From a virus, in the IMG/VR virus record IMGVR_UViG_3300027736_001324, positions 124,001 through 188,000 of that record: a DNA stretch of 64,000 nt. The stretch is one strand, 5' to 3'. The translations under genes and the position numbers were made by a program. Shown here piece after piece: positions 44,401 through 62,737 of the stretch (position 1 is its first letter; the number at the start of each line of letters is the position of its first letter). The notes under the pieces were generated by a model. The model was not told where the DNA came from and ran no database searches. It worked only from the letters and a program-made list of their open reading frames with translations.

Positions 44401-47262
44401 ATGGATATCAGAGATATATTAAAATCATTCGACAATTTATCAGAAGCAACAACAGCTACTGATAAAGGTACAGTTCACAAAGCAGGCCCAGGTGGATATG
44501 GAAATAAACATGGATCAGAAGATGTTACTGATCAATATGGTAAACCAATTGCTCGTATGAGTTTAGGTAAAATGGGTCTTGCAAATGAACCAAAGCGCGG
44601 CAAAGGTCGTCCACCAAATCCTGACAAAGCAAAAGAGTACGATAGCACAGCACTAAACAAAGCAATGGGTGTCGGTAAAGCACCTAAGCCAACTGGCAAG
44701 CCTAGTGTTAAGCATAGTCTTAAAGAATACTTTGATATAATGGACGAAGCATTAAGCGAAGCAGGACTAGCAGTACAACCAATGCCAGCTACACCGCAAC
44801 AGAAGCAACAGCAGCAAATGGCAACAAAGCCATCTTTTATGATTAAAGATCCTGCTAATCCTAATATGCCAGCTATCACTACTCAAGATCCAGCAGTGGT
44901 ACAAGCAGCTAAGAATGGTACAATGTCAATGCAGAAGCCAGGCGCTGCCCCAACTGCACCTGGTGCTGCACCCGCTGCAGGTGCAGGCTCACAAGTTGCA
45001 CCAATGAAAGAAACAGGAGATGTTGGTAAGCATAACAATGCCTCTACAGGATTTGACGCATTGGTTCGTAAATTGACACCTAAGTACGGCAAAGAAGCTG
45101 CTACAAAAATTGCAGGCTCACAATTTCAAAAAATGAAAGAAAGTGAAATAGAAGAAGCAGCTAAGTATCGTGATCCTAAATACAAAGACCAATTGTACAC
45201 ACAGGAACCACTAGACCATACGTTTGGCCCTGACATGGATGATGCTTACGATAATGACTACCCCGATGACTACGCTGGCAGAAAAAGCCCAATGCACAGT
45301 GGCACCGGTGATCCATTAGAAAAATGGCATCGTAGGTCGGCTAAAAATAGTATAAACACTCAGGGCAAAAGAGCAGGCTTGCCATCAAGAGATCAAATTA
45401 CCAGTTTGAAACAAAGTATTAAAAATGTTCACGGTCAACATGCAAGACCTAATTTGCCAGAAGCAGAACAACCGCAACATTTTGCACAATCAAGCCCACT
45501 AAGCACTGCTAATCGCGGTGTGTTAGAAAGCAAAAAAGGTGTTAATCCTTTCGCTAAGAAAGATGACAAAAAAGACGATAAGAAAAAGCCAGATGCCAAC
45601 AAGAACGGTATCCCTGACTATGCTGAAGATGGTAACGGTCCAAACGATACAAAGAAAAAAGGTGCAGCACCTAAGAAAGGTGTAAATCCTTTTGCTAAGA
45701 AAACTGAGAAAAAGAAAGTGAAAGAAGGTATGGAACATCATTTACAAGCAGCAAGACTTGAAGGTAAGAGTCACGCACTAAGAAAAATGCCTTACAATTG
45801 CACACACGATAATATGGAAGAAGCACGTTGCTACCATGATGGCTTTAAAGAAGGCCTAGATGAGTGCTATGGTCAAATGCCAATACTTGGTCGTACAAGA
45901 GTTGGTGAAGTAGACGAGGCTTATGTGGCTAGTCCATCTAATCAATATGATCATTATGGTGATGAGGCTTCTCCAGAAGAACACAAAGCATACCAAGATG
46001 AAATCAATTTGTATAAGACTCCGGGTGCTCATCCTGCTCTAGCATCAATAGGCATGGGCCGCGCTCAAGATATGAATAGTCGTTTAATTCAAACATTACA
46101 AAAAAGAGGAAAGCCTGTTCAACAAGCATTTGGTGAAAACGAAGTAGGCACAATGGCTAGTTATGGTGCAGATGACATGGGTATGGATGAAGGCAATCCT
46201 TTCACTGCCGGGCTTGCTAGAACACCACAAGGTGGCAAGTTTAAAGTAGGTGGAAATACATTTACTGATAGAACACGCTATGATTCAAATTTAGAAGAAT
46301 TTGCGTTTGAATCATTGGACAAGCAATTGAATGCACTACTTGAAAGCGAAGAAAAAGTTTCAGAAGGCATGACAGTTTCTATCAGTAAAGGTCAACAAGG
46401 TTCTCCTGATTCAGTAAGTGTATCAGCACAAGATGGTGAAGCTGACCAGTTGTTAAGTATCATCAAGTCAGCAGGCATGGGTTTGTTTGGCGGTGATGAA
46501 CACAATGGTTATGGCGCACCACAAGGCTCAACACAAGCTCCTGGTGGCATTGAAGTAGTTGATGACCATGACGGTATGATGGCATTGATGAGAAAGTTAT
46601 CAGGCGCAGGCGGCGAAATGCCAAGTGGCGGTGATTACGAAAGTGAAGAAGGTCACGAAGGACACGGCGAAGAAGATCATATGCACGGTGAAGAAGAAAC
46701 TTGCAATGAATGCGGCGGCATGATGGAAGCTGGTCATTCTTGTGGTTCAAAAGAAATGGTAGATGAAGTAGAATCAGAAGATCAAATGGAATTTGAAGTA
46801 TCTGAAAATGCTCCAGACTCTGGTGCTGATAATACTAATGCTGATGTCGCAGGTAATGCAGCGGCTAATAGCGCATTAGCAACAGCGGATGCAGGTGCTG
46901 ATGAAGAAGAAGGTCAAGTATATTCAAGTCCTACTGAAGGTAAAGAAGATACTACTGGTGAAGAAGCCGGTAAAGAAGTAAAAAAAGATATTGAATACGA
47001 TGACAAGAAAGACGAAAAATACAAGAAAGACACAAAAGTAGATGAATCATACGCTAATAGCGCAGATGATACTTTTGAAGCTGACATTGACTTTATGACT
47101 AAGGTTATCAGTGGTGGATTGAATAAACAAAAATCTACTGGTCAAACAACAGTTCCAGTTATCAATGGTCAAAAGAATCGTATGGGAGTTGATGGATTAG
47201 GTAGTCCAATGAAAGAGTCTAATGATTTATTAAAAGACTACAGAAAATTAAGCGGTCTATAA
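44401..47262 (+). CDS. Large acidic, low-complexity virion-associated protein
   Basis: 953 residues, mostly disordered and charged. Features in order: AT-hook-like KRGKGRPPNPDKAK (about 62-75), Pro/Ala/Gln-rich stretch (120-200), two copies of K-K-G-V-N-P-F-A-K-K (about 378-388 and 424-434), short helices with EEA motifs, His/Asp/Glu-rich segment with a Cys cluster (CNECGGMMEAGHSCG, about 765-780), and an acidic tail. It could be an internal head or injected protein, since acidic low-complexity proteins and DNA-binding hooks occur together there. Followed by a terminator. Function not assigned. Confidence 0.65.
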   Translation: MDIRDILKSFDNLSEATTATDKGTVHKAGPGGYGNKHGSEDVTDQYGKPIARMSLGKMGLANEPKRGKGRPPNPDKAKEYDSTALNKAMGVGKAPKPTGKPSVKHSLKEYFDIMDEALSEAGLAVQPMPATPQQKQQQQMATKPSFMIKDPANPNMPAITTQDPAVVQAAKNGTMSMQKPGAAPTAPGAAPAAGAGSQVAPMKETGDVGKHNNASTGFDALVRKLTPKYGKEAATKIAGSQFQKMKESEIEEAAKYRDPKYKDQLYTQEPLDHTFGPDMDDAYDNDYPDDYAGRKSPMHSGTGDPLEKWHRRSAKNSINTQGKRAGLPSRDQITSLKQSIKNVHGQHARPNLPEAEQPQHFAQSSPLSTANRGVLESKKGVNPFAKKDDKKDDKKKPDANKNGIPDYAEDGNGPNDTKKKGAAPKKGVNPFAKKTEKKKVKEGMEHHLQAARLEGKSHALRKMPYNCTHDNMEEARCYHDGFKEGLDECYGQMPILGRTRVGEVDEAYVASPSNQYDHYGDEASPEEHKAYQDEINLYKTPGAHPALASIGMGRAQDMNSRLIQTLQKRGKPVQQAFGENEVGTMASYGADDMGMDEGNPFTAGLARTPQGGKFKVGGNTFTDRTRYDSNLEEFAFESLDKQLNALLESEEKVSEGMTVSISKGQQGSPDSVSVSAQDGEADQLLSIIKSAGMGLFGGDEHNGYGAPQGSTQAPGGIEVVDDHDGMMALMRKLSGAGGEMPSGGDYESEEGHEGHGEEDHMHGEEETCNECGGMMEAGHSCGSKEMVDEVESEDQMEFEVSENAPDSGADNTNADVAGNAAANSALATADAGADEEEGQVYSSPTEGKEDTTGEEAGKEVKKDIEYDDKKDEKYKKDTKVDESYANSADDTFEADIDFMTKVISGGLNKQKSTGQTTVPVINGQKNRMGVDGLGSPMKESNDLLKDYRKLSGL

Positions 47263-47277
47263 AAGAATCGTACTTTA

Positions 47278-47307
47278 AAATACCCGGCAATAGTCGGGTA
47301 TTTTTTT
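47278..47307 (+). terminator. Rho-independent terminator
   Basis: AAATACCCG / CGGGTATTT stem with an 8-base loop and a T-run to 47307, directly downstream of the 953-residue protein gene. Confidence 0.9.
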
Positions 47308-47329
47308 GGGTCACCGTTTCTCAAATAAC

Positions 47330-47348
47330 GATAAATACATTATAAATA
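47330..47348 (+). promoter_or_regulatory. Tandem late promoter boxes
   Basis: GATAAATA (47330-47337) and TATAAATA (47341-47348, the exact T4 consensus) precede the giant fibre gene. AGGTAACACT, identical to the gp13 leader, follows directly and contains the ribosome binding site. Confidence 0.85.
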
Positions 47349-47360
47349 GGTAACACTAAC

Positions 47361-55751
<8,391 letters not shown>

Positions 55752-55766
55752 CATTGAAAGTTGATA

Positions 55767-56855
55767 ATGGGAATATCATTTGGACCAATGCGAATATCGG
55801 GATTTACTGCGGTAATAATTTCAGTACCTAATGCACCCACAGTAGGTACTGCAACTGCTACTGGAACAACAACAGCTACATTAACTTATACTGCCCCTGC
55901 ATATAACGGTGGCTCTACTATAACTAGTTATACTGCAACCTCAAATCCCGCCGGCGGATCTGGTACATTGAGTCAAGCAGGGTCAGGCACTATTAATATT
56001 ACTGGATTATCACCGGGTACAGCATATACATTTACTGTTACTGCAACAAATTCAATTGGTACAAGTTCTCCTAGTTCTGCAAGCAATCAAATTACTACAA
56101 CCGCAGCAGCCGGGCAACAAGCATATACAACTGCTGGATACTATATATGGACAGCACCAGCTGGCGTAACATCAGTTAGTGTAGTTACAATAGGCGGCGG
56201 CGGCGGAGGATATAATAATGCAGGTGGAGGTGGTGGCCTAGGCTGGCAAAATAATATTGCAGTTGTGCCGGGAAATACATATCCGGTTTACGTTGGTCCC
56301 GGTGGCGCAGGATCTTTTTCGTCACCGGATTGTGATGGAAGTGCATCACATTTTAATAATTCAGTTTTTGGCAATGGAGGATTGGGCGGCGGCAGCGGCG
56401 GGTCAGGTGGTGGATATTCAGGCGCCACCGGTGGCGGCACGGGCGGCAACGGCGGAACCTTTTGGGGAGGCTACGGCGGCGGCGGTGGCGCCGGCGGCTA
56501 CTCAGGTAACGGCGGGAACGGATCAACTGCTAGCAACCAGAATGGTAGCGATGGCGCAGGAGGAGGTGGCGGCGGTGGCGGCGGGTCGGTTAGCGGCGGC
56601 TCACAAAGAGCCGGTAACGGCGGAGGTGTAGGAATATATGGTCAAAGTAACAATGGTGCCGGCGGGGTCTATGATATTGACGGTGGTCGCGGAGGAGGTG
56701 GAGGTTCGGGCGGCAGCTCCGGGGCATCTGCTACATATGGTGTAGCGGGTGGTGCATACGGCGGAGGAGGTTCAGGCGGTGCTTGTCCAGGCGGCGACGG
56801 AGCCGTATATATAGTCTGGCCTGGATCAACACGATCTTTCCCGTCAAGTATATAG
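55767..56855 (+). CDS. FN3 / poly-glycine adhesin
   Basis: 362 residues from the ATG at 55767 (GAAAG upstream); a TTG two codons earlier is possible. Residues 25-120 form a fibronectin type III-like domain (PNAPTVGTATATGTTTATLTYTAP...NITGLSPGTAYTFTVTATNSIGTSSPS). Residues 150-350 are a glycine-rich domain with short hydrophobic strands and runs of 4-9 Gly, ending GDGAVYIVWPG. This recalls the polyglycine-II receptor-tip proteins of T2-like phages (gp38) and Gly-rich tail adhesins. Situated right after the long fibre gene, it could be its tip. Confidence 0.68.
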   Translation: MGISFGPMRISGFTAVIISVPNAPTVGTATATGTTTATLTYTAPAYNGGSTITSYTATSNPAGGSGTLSQAGSGTINITGLSPGTAYTFTVTATNSIGTSSPSSASNQITTTAAAGQQAYTTAGYYIWTAPAGVTSVSVVTIGGGGGGYNNAGGGGGLGWQNNIAVVPGNTYPVYVGPGGAGSFSSPDCDGSASHFNNSVFGNGGLGGGSGGSGGGYSGATGGGTGGNGGTFWGGYGGGGGAGGYSGNGGNGSTASNQNGSDGAGGGGGGGGGSVSGGSQRAGNGGGVGIYGQSNNGAGGVYDIDGGRGGGGGSGGSSGASATYGVAGGAYGGGGSGGACPGGDGAVYIVWPGSTRSFPSSI

Positions 56856-56880
56856 GTCATCAACAACCTTCAATCAAAAC

Positions 56881-56888
56881 GATAAATA
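56881..56888 (+). promoter_or_regulatory. Late promoter box
   Basis: GATAAATA, with AAGGAAG as ribosome binding site before the endolysin start at 56907. Confidence 0.85.
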
Positions 56889-56906
56889 CTATAATAAGGA
56901 AGTATT

Positions 56907-57527
56907 ATGGTAACACTAGATTTATTGACACATATGTGTCCCCGAACAAAATCAAGTATTCTTGAGGGATACTTAGAACCACTAAACACAGTGGCTGAAT
57001 ACTATGACATGAATGTTAATCCAGCAAGATTGGCAGGCTTTCTAGCACAAACAGCACATGAATCCGGTGGATATACTGCTATTAAAGAAAATTTAAACTA
57101 TAGTGCTAAGGGTCTACGTGGTACATTTGGTAAATATTTTCCCAACGATGAACTAGCAAATCAATATGCTAAAAAGCCAGAACGTATTGCTAATCGTGTC
57201 TATGCTAATCGTATGAGTAATGGCCCAGAAGAATCAGGTGATGGATATCGCTTCTGTGGTCGTGGACTAATTCAATTAACAGGTCGTGCTAACTATACAA
57301 AATTTGCAGCAGATTTAGGCATGAGTTTAGAAGATACAATAGCTTACTTAGAAACGCCAAACGGTGCTGTAGCAAGTGCTGGATGGTTCTGGGATAATAA
57401 CAAACTAAATCAATACTGTGATAGTGGAGATTTTGTAACATTAACTAAACGTATCAATGGTGGTACAATTGGTTTAGAAGATAGAAAGCATCATTACGAA
57501 TTAGCGATGCATTATTTAACAAGTTAA
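56907..57527 (+). CDS. GH19-family endolysin
   Basis: 206 residues, one glycoside hydrolase 19 (chitinase/lysozyme) domain. AHESGGY holds catalytic E52, the following ENLNYSAKGLR holds the second acid (E61), and GYRFCGRGLIQLTGRANY is the substrate-cleft signature. No signal peptide or membrane segment is visible, so release would need a holin; the XhlA-like protein at 28622 is a candidate. It cleaves peptidoglycan at lysis. Placed among fibre genes, it might also be tail-associated, but its compact stand-alone form favours endolysin. Confidence 0.9.
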   Translation: MVTLDLLTHMCPRTKSSILEGYLEPLNTVAEYYDMNVNPARLAGFLAQTAHESGGYTAIKENLNYSAKGLRGTFGKYFPNDELANQYAKKPERIANRVYANRMSNGPEESGDGYRFCGRGLIQLTGRANYTKFAADLGMSLEDTIAYLETPNGAVASAGWFWDNNKLNQYCDSGDFVTLTKRINGGTIGLEDRKHHYELAMHYLTS

Positions 57528-57528
57528 T

Positions 57529-60324
57529 ATGGCACAACCAACTTGGATTACCCCCGCAGGTTCTATAGGAACTTATCCCTATGGATATACTATGACTTTT
57601 TTGGTTTCAGCCACTCCAGTGGATCCGGCAGCTACAATAACATATACTTTATTATCCGGATCACTTCCTACTAATCTAACATTGAAAACAAGTAACGGAT
57701 TAATAAGTGGTGTACCTACACTAGTTACACAAAATACTACAACTTCATTTACTATTCGTGCAACTGATAACTTGGGTAATATACGTGACAGGACGTTTAG
57801 CATAACCGTGTCAGGGACTGCTGTACCACAATTTACCACTCCCGCTGGTTCGTTGAAAAATGTAAACGATAGCACATGGACACAAATTCAAGTACAATAC
57901 GCTAATCCTGATACGACAAATAATGTAATAGTTGATTTGCAAGAAGGACTATTACCTCCGGGGCTTGAATTATCTGAATCAGGGCTTATTCAAGGTTATG
58001 CACTCCCGCCAATAATTAATTTAACACTACCCACTGTAACAACTGTAGCATTGTCATCAAGTTCAACTACTGATTATATTTCATGTTTTGACAATTCTAT
58101 AAACAGTACTATGATAGGAAGACCGGTTGTATTTACTAATACATTCGGGGATATTGTATCTAATCAAACTTACTATATAAGAGATGTTAATACATCAAAT
58201 AATTCATTTTCAATATCTGCTACTGAATTTGGTACTGCATTACCATTGGCCGATGCGTCGGGCACAATGAATGTTACGTTACCGAGTATCTCTACCGGAC
58301 AACCCACAAAAAGAACATATTCATTTGTGTTAAGACTATTAAGCCCACTTGGCGGCAATATTGCTTCTTATTCAATTACTGTTATTAATCAAAACTTGCC
58401 CTTAAGTCAAGGGGGTACATTAGGATTACAGCCTAATACTAGACCACCAACTATATTAAATACAAGACCATTAGTTATTGCTCCAACTGATAATGATCCA
58501 TATTATGGTTATTATATTTTACCACCTATCCCACCTACACAGGCTGCACAAATAGGAACAATTCAAAGTGATAACTACTTTGCATTTAAAGTGTTAGGCT
58601 ACGATTTTGATGGAAATAATTTAGAATATATATTCTCTAACTTGCCAAGTTGGATGTCAGGTAATTCAACTACAGGATGGTTGACTGGATATCCTATATT
58701 AGATGTAAAGAGTATAATTAATTATAATTTTACAGTAAGCGTGAGAAAAGTAAATAGCCCATCTATAACATCAGGTAATTTTAATTTCTCACTTACATTA
58801 AGTTTTGATATATTAGGTAATATTATATGGATTACTACTGAAAATTTAGGGACTGTTTACAACGGTAGTATCAGTACATTAAAAGTTGAAGCAGTATCTG
58901 ACACAGAAGATTTACAATATAGATTAACTTCAGGATCATTACCTCCTGACTTAGAATTGTTATCTAACGGAGAAATAATAGGTATTATAGCGGATCAACC
59001 TACATCACAAATGTTAGATGCATCCACTACTACTAATTTTAGTTTCACAGTACAGGCATATTCAACTACATATAATTCAATATTTTCTAGTAAAACATTT
59101 GAAGTAAATGTATATCAAGAATATAATCAACCAACTGACATATTGTACATAGAAGCATCGCCTAGCATACAGGATAGACAACTTCTTAATACATTATTAG
59201 ATAATGACGCTCTAATAGACCCTCTATTATTATATAGACCAACTGACGTTCATTTTGGAAAAGCTACTAATGTTATATATGAACATGCGTATGGAATATA
59301 TGCTAGTGATATAAATCAATATATTGCAGCAATACAAAGAAAAAATCACTATTGGAGAAATATTACTTTAGGTGAATTAAAAACTGCGGTGGCAAAAAAT
59401 GATGCAGGCGAGATTATATATGAAGTGGTGTATAGTGAAGTAATAGATAACTTAGTTAATCCGTCCGGTGTAAGTGTTCCTGCTGAAATAAACTGGCCTC
59501 GCCCAATAGATTTAAATTTAGGGGCATGGTATACTAGTGTAACTAATATTTTTACAAGCTATTATTTTGGTCAACCGGGAAGTACGTTAAGTGTAACTGC
59601 TACTGCTGCCACAACCAATCAGATTACTTGCGGTTCAACTGTGGGTTTATTGTCAGGTAGACAAATAATGTTTTCTGGCACTACTTTTGGAAACATTGAA
59701 GCAGGTACTACTTATTATGTTCTTAGTGTTGATAGTACAACTGAATTCACGGTATCTACTACCCCCTACAATGGGACTGCTATGGTATTAACTACTGATA
59801 CAGGTTTGATGGATTGTATTATATATGAGCCTACCTTCTATACCAGTTTAACTCCGGGCTATGCTATAACGTTATATCCTAATAGTTTGTTCAATATGCG
59901 TAATCAAGTAGCCGATGTATTAGGACAAGTGTATAATAGTACATTATTACCGCAATGGATGACGAGTCAACAAGAAAATGGTAGTACATTGGGATATACT
60001 CAGGCTTGGGTTATATGTTATACAAAACCAAGAGAAACCGGTGGAATAAGTCCTGCGGAAGTTATAAAAACAAATATAGAAACAAATTGGGGATATACAA
60101 ACGCACAAGGTAACTTTGTACATTACTCATTGAATCAAATTAATTTTGAACTTGATAGATTTACCGTTAATAAGAGTGCTACATATGATTGGGATAATGG
60201 ATTAAACCCACCTGCTTGGACCGGACTACCAAGTGCTACCCCTACTCCCAATCCATTAAATAGCCAAGATTTTTATGTGTTATTCCCTAGACAAACTATT
60301 TTACCGGACGAATCACAATACTAA
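57529..60324 (+). CDS. Large virion protein with putative Ig (He_PIG-like) domains
   Basis: 931 residues. Repeated cadherin-like/He_PIG units such as SGSLPTNLTLKTSNGLISGVPT, EGLLPPGLELSESGLIQGYA and SGSLPPDLELLSNGEIIGI, alternating with two copies (about 180-250 and 696-763) of the 'TYYV' domain shared with gp18. The C-terminal 200 residues (FGKATNVIYEHAYGIYASDINQYIAAIQRKNHYWRNITLGELKTA) look like a specific structural core. From memory, similar giant virion proteins occur in marine T4-like phages. Starts 1 base after the endolysin stop. Probably baseplate or fibre-hinge protein. Confidence 0.68.
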   Translation: MAQPTWITPAGSIGTYPYGYTMTFLVSATPVDPAATITYTLLSGSLPTNLTLKTSNGLISGVPTLVTQNTTTSFTIRATDNLGNIRDRTFSITVSGTAVPQFTTPAGSLKNVNDSTWTQIQVQYANPDTTNNVIVDLQEGLLPPGLELSESGLIQGYALPPIINLTLPTVTTVALSSSSTTDYISCFDNSINSTMIGRPVVFTNTFGDIVSNQTYYIRDVNTSNNSFSISATEFGTALPLADASGTMNVTLPSISTGQPTKRTYSFVLRLLSPLGGNIASYSITVINQNLPLSQGGTLGLQPNTRPPTILNTRPLVIAPTDNDPYYGYYILPPIPPTQAAQIGTIQSDNYFAFKVLGYDFDGNNLEYIFSNLPSWMSGNSTTGWLTGYPILDVKSIINYNFTVSVRKVNSPSITSGNFNFSLTLSFDILGNIIWITTENLGTVYNGSISTLKVEAVSDTEDLQYRLTSGSLPPDLELLSNGEIIGIIADQPTSQMLDASTTTNFSFTVQAYSTTYNSIFSSKTFEVNVYQEYNQPTDILYIEASPSIQDRQLLNTLLDNDALIDPLLLYRPTDVHFGKATNVIYEHAYGIYASDINQYIAAIQRKNHYWRNITLGELKTAVAKNDAGEIIYEVVYSEVIDNLVNPSGVSVPAEINWPRPIDLNLGAWYTSVTNIFTSYYFGQPGSTLSVTATAATTNQITCGSTVGLLSGRQIMFSGTTFGNIEAGTTYYVLSVDSTTEFTVSTTPYNGTAMVLTTDTGLMDCIIYEPTFYTSLTPGYAITLYPNSLFNMRNQVADVLGQVYNSTLLPQWMTSQQENGSTLGYTQAWVICYTKPRETGGISPAEVIKTNIETNWGYTNAQGNFVHYSLNQINFELDRFTVNKSATYDWDNGLNPPAWTGLPSATPTPNPLNSQDFYVLFPRQTILPDESQY

Positions 60325-60327
60325 ATA
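60321..60327 (+). promoter_or_regulatory. Late promoter box
   Basis: CTAAATA overlapping the stop codon of the previous gene; ACGGAAT ribosome binding site before 60347. Confidence 0.6.
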
Positions 60328-60346
60328 TATATAACGGAATAAAAAC

Positions 60347-61879
60347 ATGAGTACAATCAACACAACCGCAATAAATGTAAATTACCCTGTCCCGGGCGTT
60401 AACAATAACAGCCAGGGATTCAGAGATAATTTTGCTTCTATCGTAAACAATTTAAATGCCGCCGGCAATGAAATAACTGACCTACAAAATAAAGTTGTAG
60501 TTAAACAAGCATTACTAGGCACTACAATTAATAATGATATGGCTAATACACTTATCAGTAATGCAAGTACACGTGGCTTTAGAGCAACAACTTATAATTT
60601 AGGTAACGCATTAGCCGGTACTGTACTAGTTGATGTGTCATTAGGTGATGTACAGTATGGAACAGTTGCTGCAAATACTACAATCAATTTTGGTAGTTGG
60701 GCACCAACTGGTACTCAAAGCAATGTGCAACTAAATCTATCAGTTTCAAATGCTAATGCTGTAATCAGTTTTCCAAGTGAATTAGTAATCTCCAATGATG
60801 ATGGTGTTATGTTACTTGAAAACTTTGCTAATATTGGTACTATACCAACTGTTACAGTACCAAATGGAGTAACACAACTTAACTATTTGATAAGTTCAAC
60901 TGATTGCGGCAACACATTGTATATTCAACCAATCAATAGACCAAGACAATCAACTCAGATTCAACAAAAACTTATTTCCCCTAAAGGATTTCAAGGTGAT
61001 GTTAATGGTGATATCGCAGTTGGGCCATCGTTTAATCAATTATCTGTGTTATCGTCAAATACAGGAATGTCTCTGTCTACCGTAGTGATTTCAAATACTT
61101 CAGGTGGGTTTACTTGTAGTGCGACATCATTACCATTAGCAGTGGATCAACAATTGAGAATATCTGGAACTGCAGGTGGCACAGGTAGTATCAGTGGGTA
61201 TTCAGATCCTAGTACATATTATATTATAGCTACCAATGGAACAACTAACTTTCAATTATCAACTACTAGCGGCGGCTCAAACATTACAACAACAACCGGA
61301 ACACCTACTGGTTTAACATATAAAGTTAATAATGGATATTTAAATGTAGCAGATACTACTCAACTATATACCGATTTGCCAATTGTATTCACTGGTACTA
61401 GTTTTGAAGCTAATATCACTAGCGGTGCTACATATTATGTTAGAAATGTTTCTGCTAATACATACTTTACAGTTTCATCAACTATTGGTGGTGCCAATGT
61501 AAACTTGGCAGGCGGGTCTGGTACAATGTATGCAAACCCAGTGTCGTATGTATATGTCGCTACAGACTCATATAATTCTTCATCATACGGAACATCAGTA
61601 ACACAAACATATGCTAATGGCATGATAACCTTAAGTGGCAATACTGGAAGTTTAGCAAATAATGCCCCAATCATTTTTGCTGCTAATATGGGAGGATTAG
61701 TTTCAAACACTGTTTATTATGTTAAATCCTTCTCCGGCGCCAATATTACAGTAAGTTTAAGTAGATCAAATGGAGTAGCAGATACTACCGTTGTCCTATC
61801 TGGTAATACTACTGCAACAACTGCAACATTCTATGTTGGCAATGATATCTGGAAAAGAATCGCACTATCTTCTTGGTGA
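60347..61879 (+). CDS. Virion structural protein with recurring 'TYYV' domains
   Basis: 510 residues. The N-terminal 190 residues (FRDNFASIVNNLNAAGNEITDLQNKVVVKQALLGTTINNDMANTLISNASTRGFRATTYNLGNAL) match, from memory, a conserved virion protein of cyanophage-type T4 relatives. The rest is made of three copies of the recurrent domain (about 252-325, 330-398 and 423-500) with motifs STYYIIATNGTTNFQLSTTSGG, GATYYVRNVSANTYFTVSSTIGG and NTVYYVKSFSG. Likely baseplate or tail surface. Ends at a late box that drives the next gene. Confidence 0.7.
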   Translation: MSTINTTAINVNYPVPGVNNNSQGFRDNFASIVNNLNAAGNEITDLQNKVVVKQALLGTTINNDMANTLISNASTRGFRATTYNLGNALAGTVLVDVSLGDVQYGTVAANTTINFGSWAPTGTQSNVQLNLSVSNANAVISFPSELVISNDDGVMLLENFANIGTIPTVTVPNGVTQLNYLISSTDCGNTLYIQPINRPRQSTQIQQKLISPKGFQGDVNGDIAVGPSFNQLSVLSSNTGMSLSTVVISNTSGGFTCSATSLPLAVDQQLRISGTAGGTGSISGYSDPSTYYIIATNGTTNFQLSTTSGGSNITTTTGTPTGLTYKVNNGYLNVADTTQLYTDLPIVFTGTSFEANITSGATYYVRNVSANTYFTVSSTIGGANVNLAGGSGTMYANPVSYVYVATDSYNSSSYGTSVTQTYANGMITLSGNTGSLANNAPIIFAANMGGLVSNTVYYVKSFSGANITVSLSRSNGVADTTVVLSGNTTATTATFYVGNDIWKRIALSSW

Positions 61880-61885
61880 TAAATA
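61878..61885 (+). promoter_or_regulatory. Leaderless late promoter box
   Basis: GATAAATA overlapping the preceding stop codon and 5 bases before the ATG at 61891; no Shine-Dalgarno. Confidence 0.65.
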
Positions 61886-61890
61886 TTTGA

Positions 61891-62154
61891 ATGGAACATC
61901 CATTCTTAGATAAGAAAAAACTGGCCGAAAAGACATTAGAGGAAATCCAGACTGATTTAACCGGTCTGATGAATAAACTAACCTTTGCTTCTCGTACAGG
62001 TAATAGGCCATTAATTAATCAGCTTCATATGGTAATTGAAACGTATCGTAATGAAGCCAGCAAAAAACTTGACGATGTTATGAAAAAACAAAACATTCAA
62101 GGTCAAGTATCAATACAAAAAGAGGATCAAATTGGCAACAAAAATAGAACGTGA
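61891..62154 (+). CDS. Conserved small helical protein
   Basis: 87 residues, helical and charged: a helix (LAEKTLEEIQTDLTGLMNKLTFASRTGNRPLINQLHMVIETYRNEASKKLDDVMKK) followed by a Gln/Asp tail. From memory it resembles a small protein of T4-like cyanophages of unknown role. Predicted leaderless; overlaps the next gene by 23 bases. Confidence 0.72.
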   Translation: MEHPFLDKKKLAEKTLEEIQTDLTGLMNKLTFASRTGNRPLINQLHMVIETYRNEASKKLDDVMKKQNIQGQVSIQKEDQIGNKNRT

Positions 62155-62737
62155 ATTCGCATTCCAAGCTGGGGTTTATTTTGAAGGTGAATTCTTAATG
62201 ACCATATATGAACTTGCATTAAAAATGGAAGTTGATACAGCATCTATTAAAGAACAGAATATAGCAATGGACAGAATACATTACTTCTTGCATGAATGTT
62301 TGGGTAATAGTATCTTTGTACAAGATTCAGAAAAAAAAGCTATAGAAAAGTATATGCAAGCTGATATCAAAGTCTGTACATTACCTGACGAACCATATGA
62401 TCAAATCATAACCATATTATTATTGCTTAAACTAAATGCAATAACAGAAGGCAAACTGCATATTACCGATATTTCACTTATGTCTGGGTTAAGTGATGAT
62501 GTTAAATTTGTATATGACATAGAAAATGTGTCTAATCACCCATTTGGTAATAAGGGCTGGTGGAGTGATAGTTCTACTAATATGTCAGATATAACCAAAT
62601 CTAACAAAAAGGATAAAATTGTTAGACTGGTAAAACAACATTCTGATTGGTGGAGCGTTGGGTTAGATTGGGAACAAAAAGAATATACCACTACTGAAAT
62701 TATTTTTAGTAATGACCATGAAAAACAACCATTATAG
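62132..62737 (+). CDS. Conserved hypothetical
   Basis: 201 residues with TTG start after AGAGGATC. Helical N-terminus (FAFQAGVYFEGEFLMTIYELALKMEVDTASIKEQNIAMDRIHYFLHECLGNSIFVQDSEKKAI), strands with LPDEPYDQIITILLLLKLNAITEGKLHITDISL, and a Trp-rich end (GWWSDSSTNMSD, HSDWWSVGLDWEQK). I recall similar proteins in marine T4-like phages; role unknown. Confidence 0.72.
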   Translation: MATKIEREFAFQAGVYFEGEFLMTIYELALKMEVDTASIKEQNIAMDRIHYFLHECLGNSIFVQDSEKKAIEKYMQADIKVCTLPDEPYDQIITILLLLKLNAITEGKLHITDISLMSGLSDDVKFVYDIENVSNHPFGNKGWWSDSSTNMSDITKSNKKDKIVRLVKQHSDWWSVGLDWEQKEYTTTEIIFSNDHEKQPL

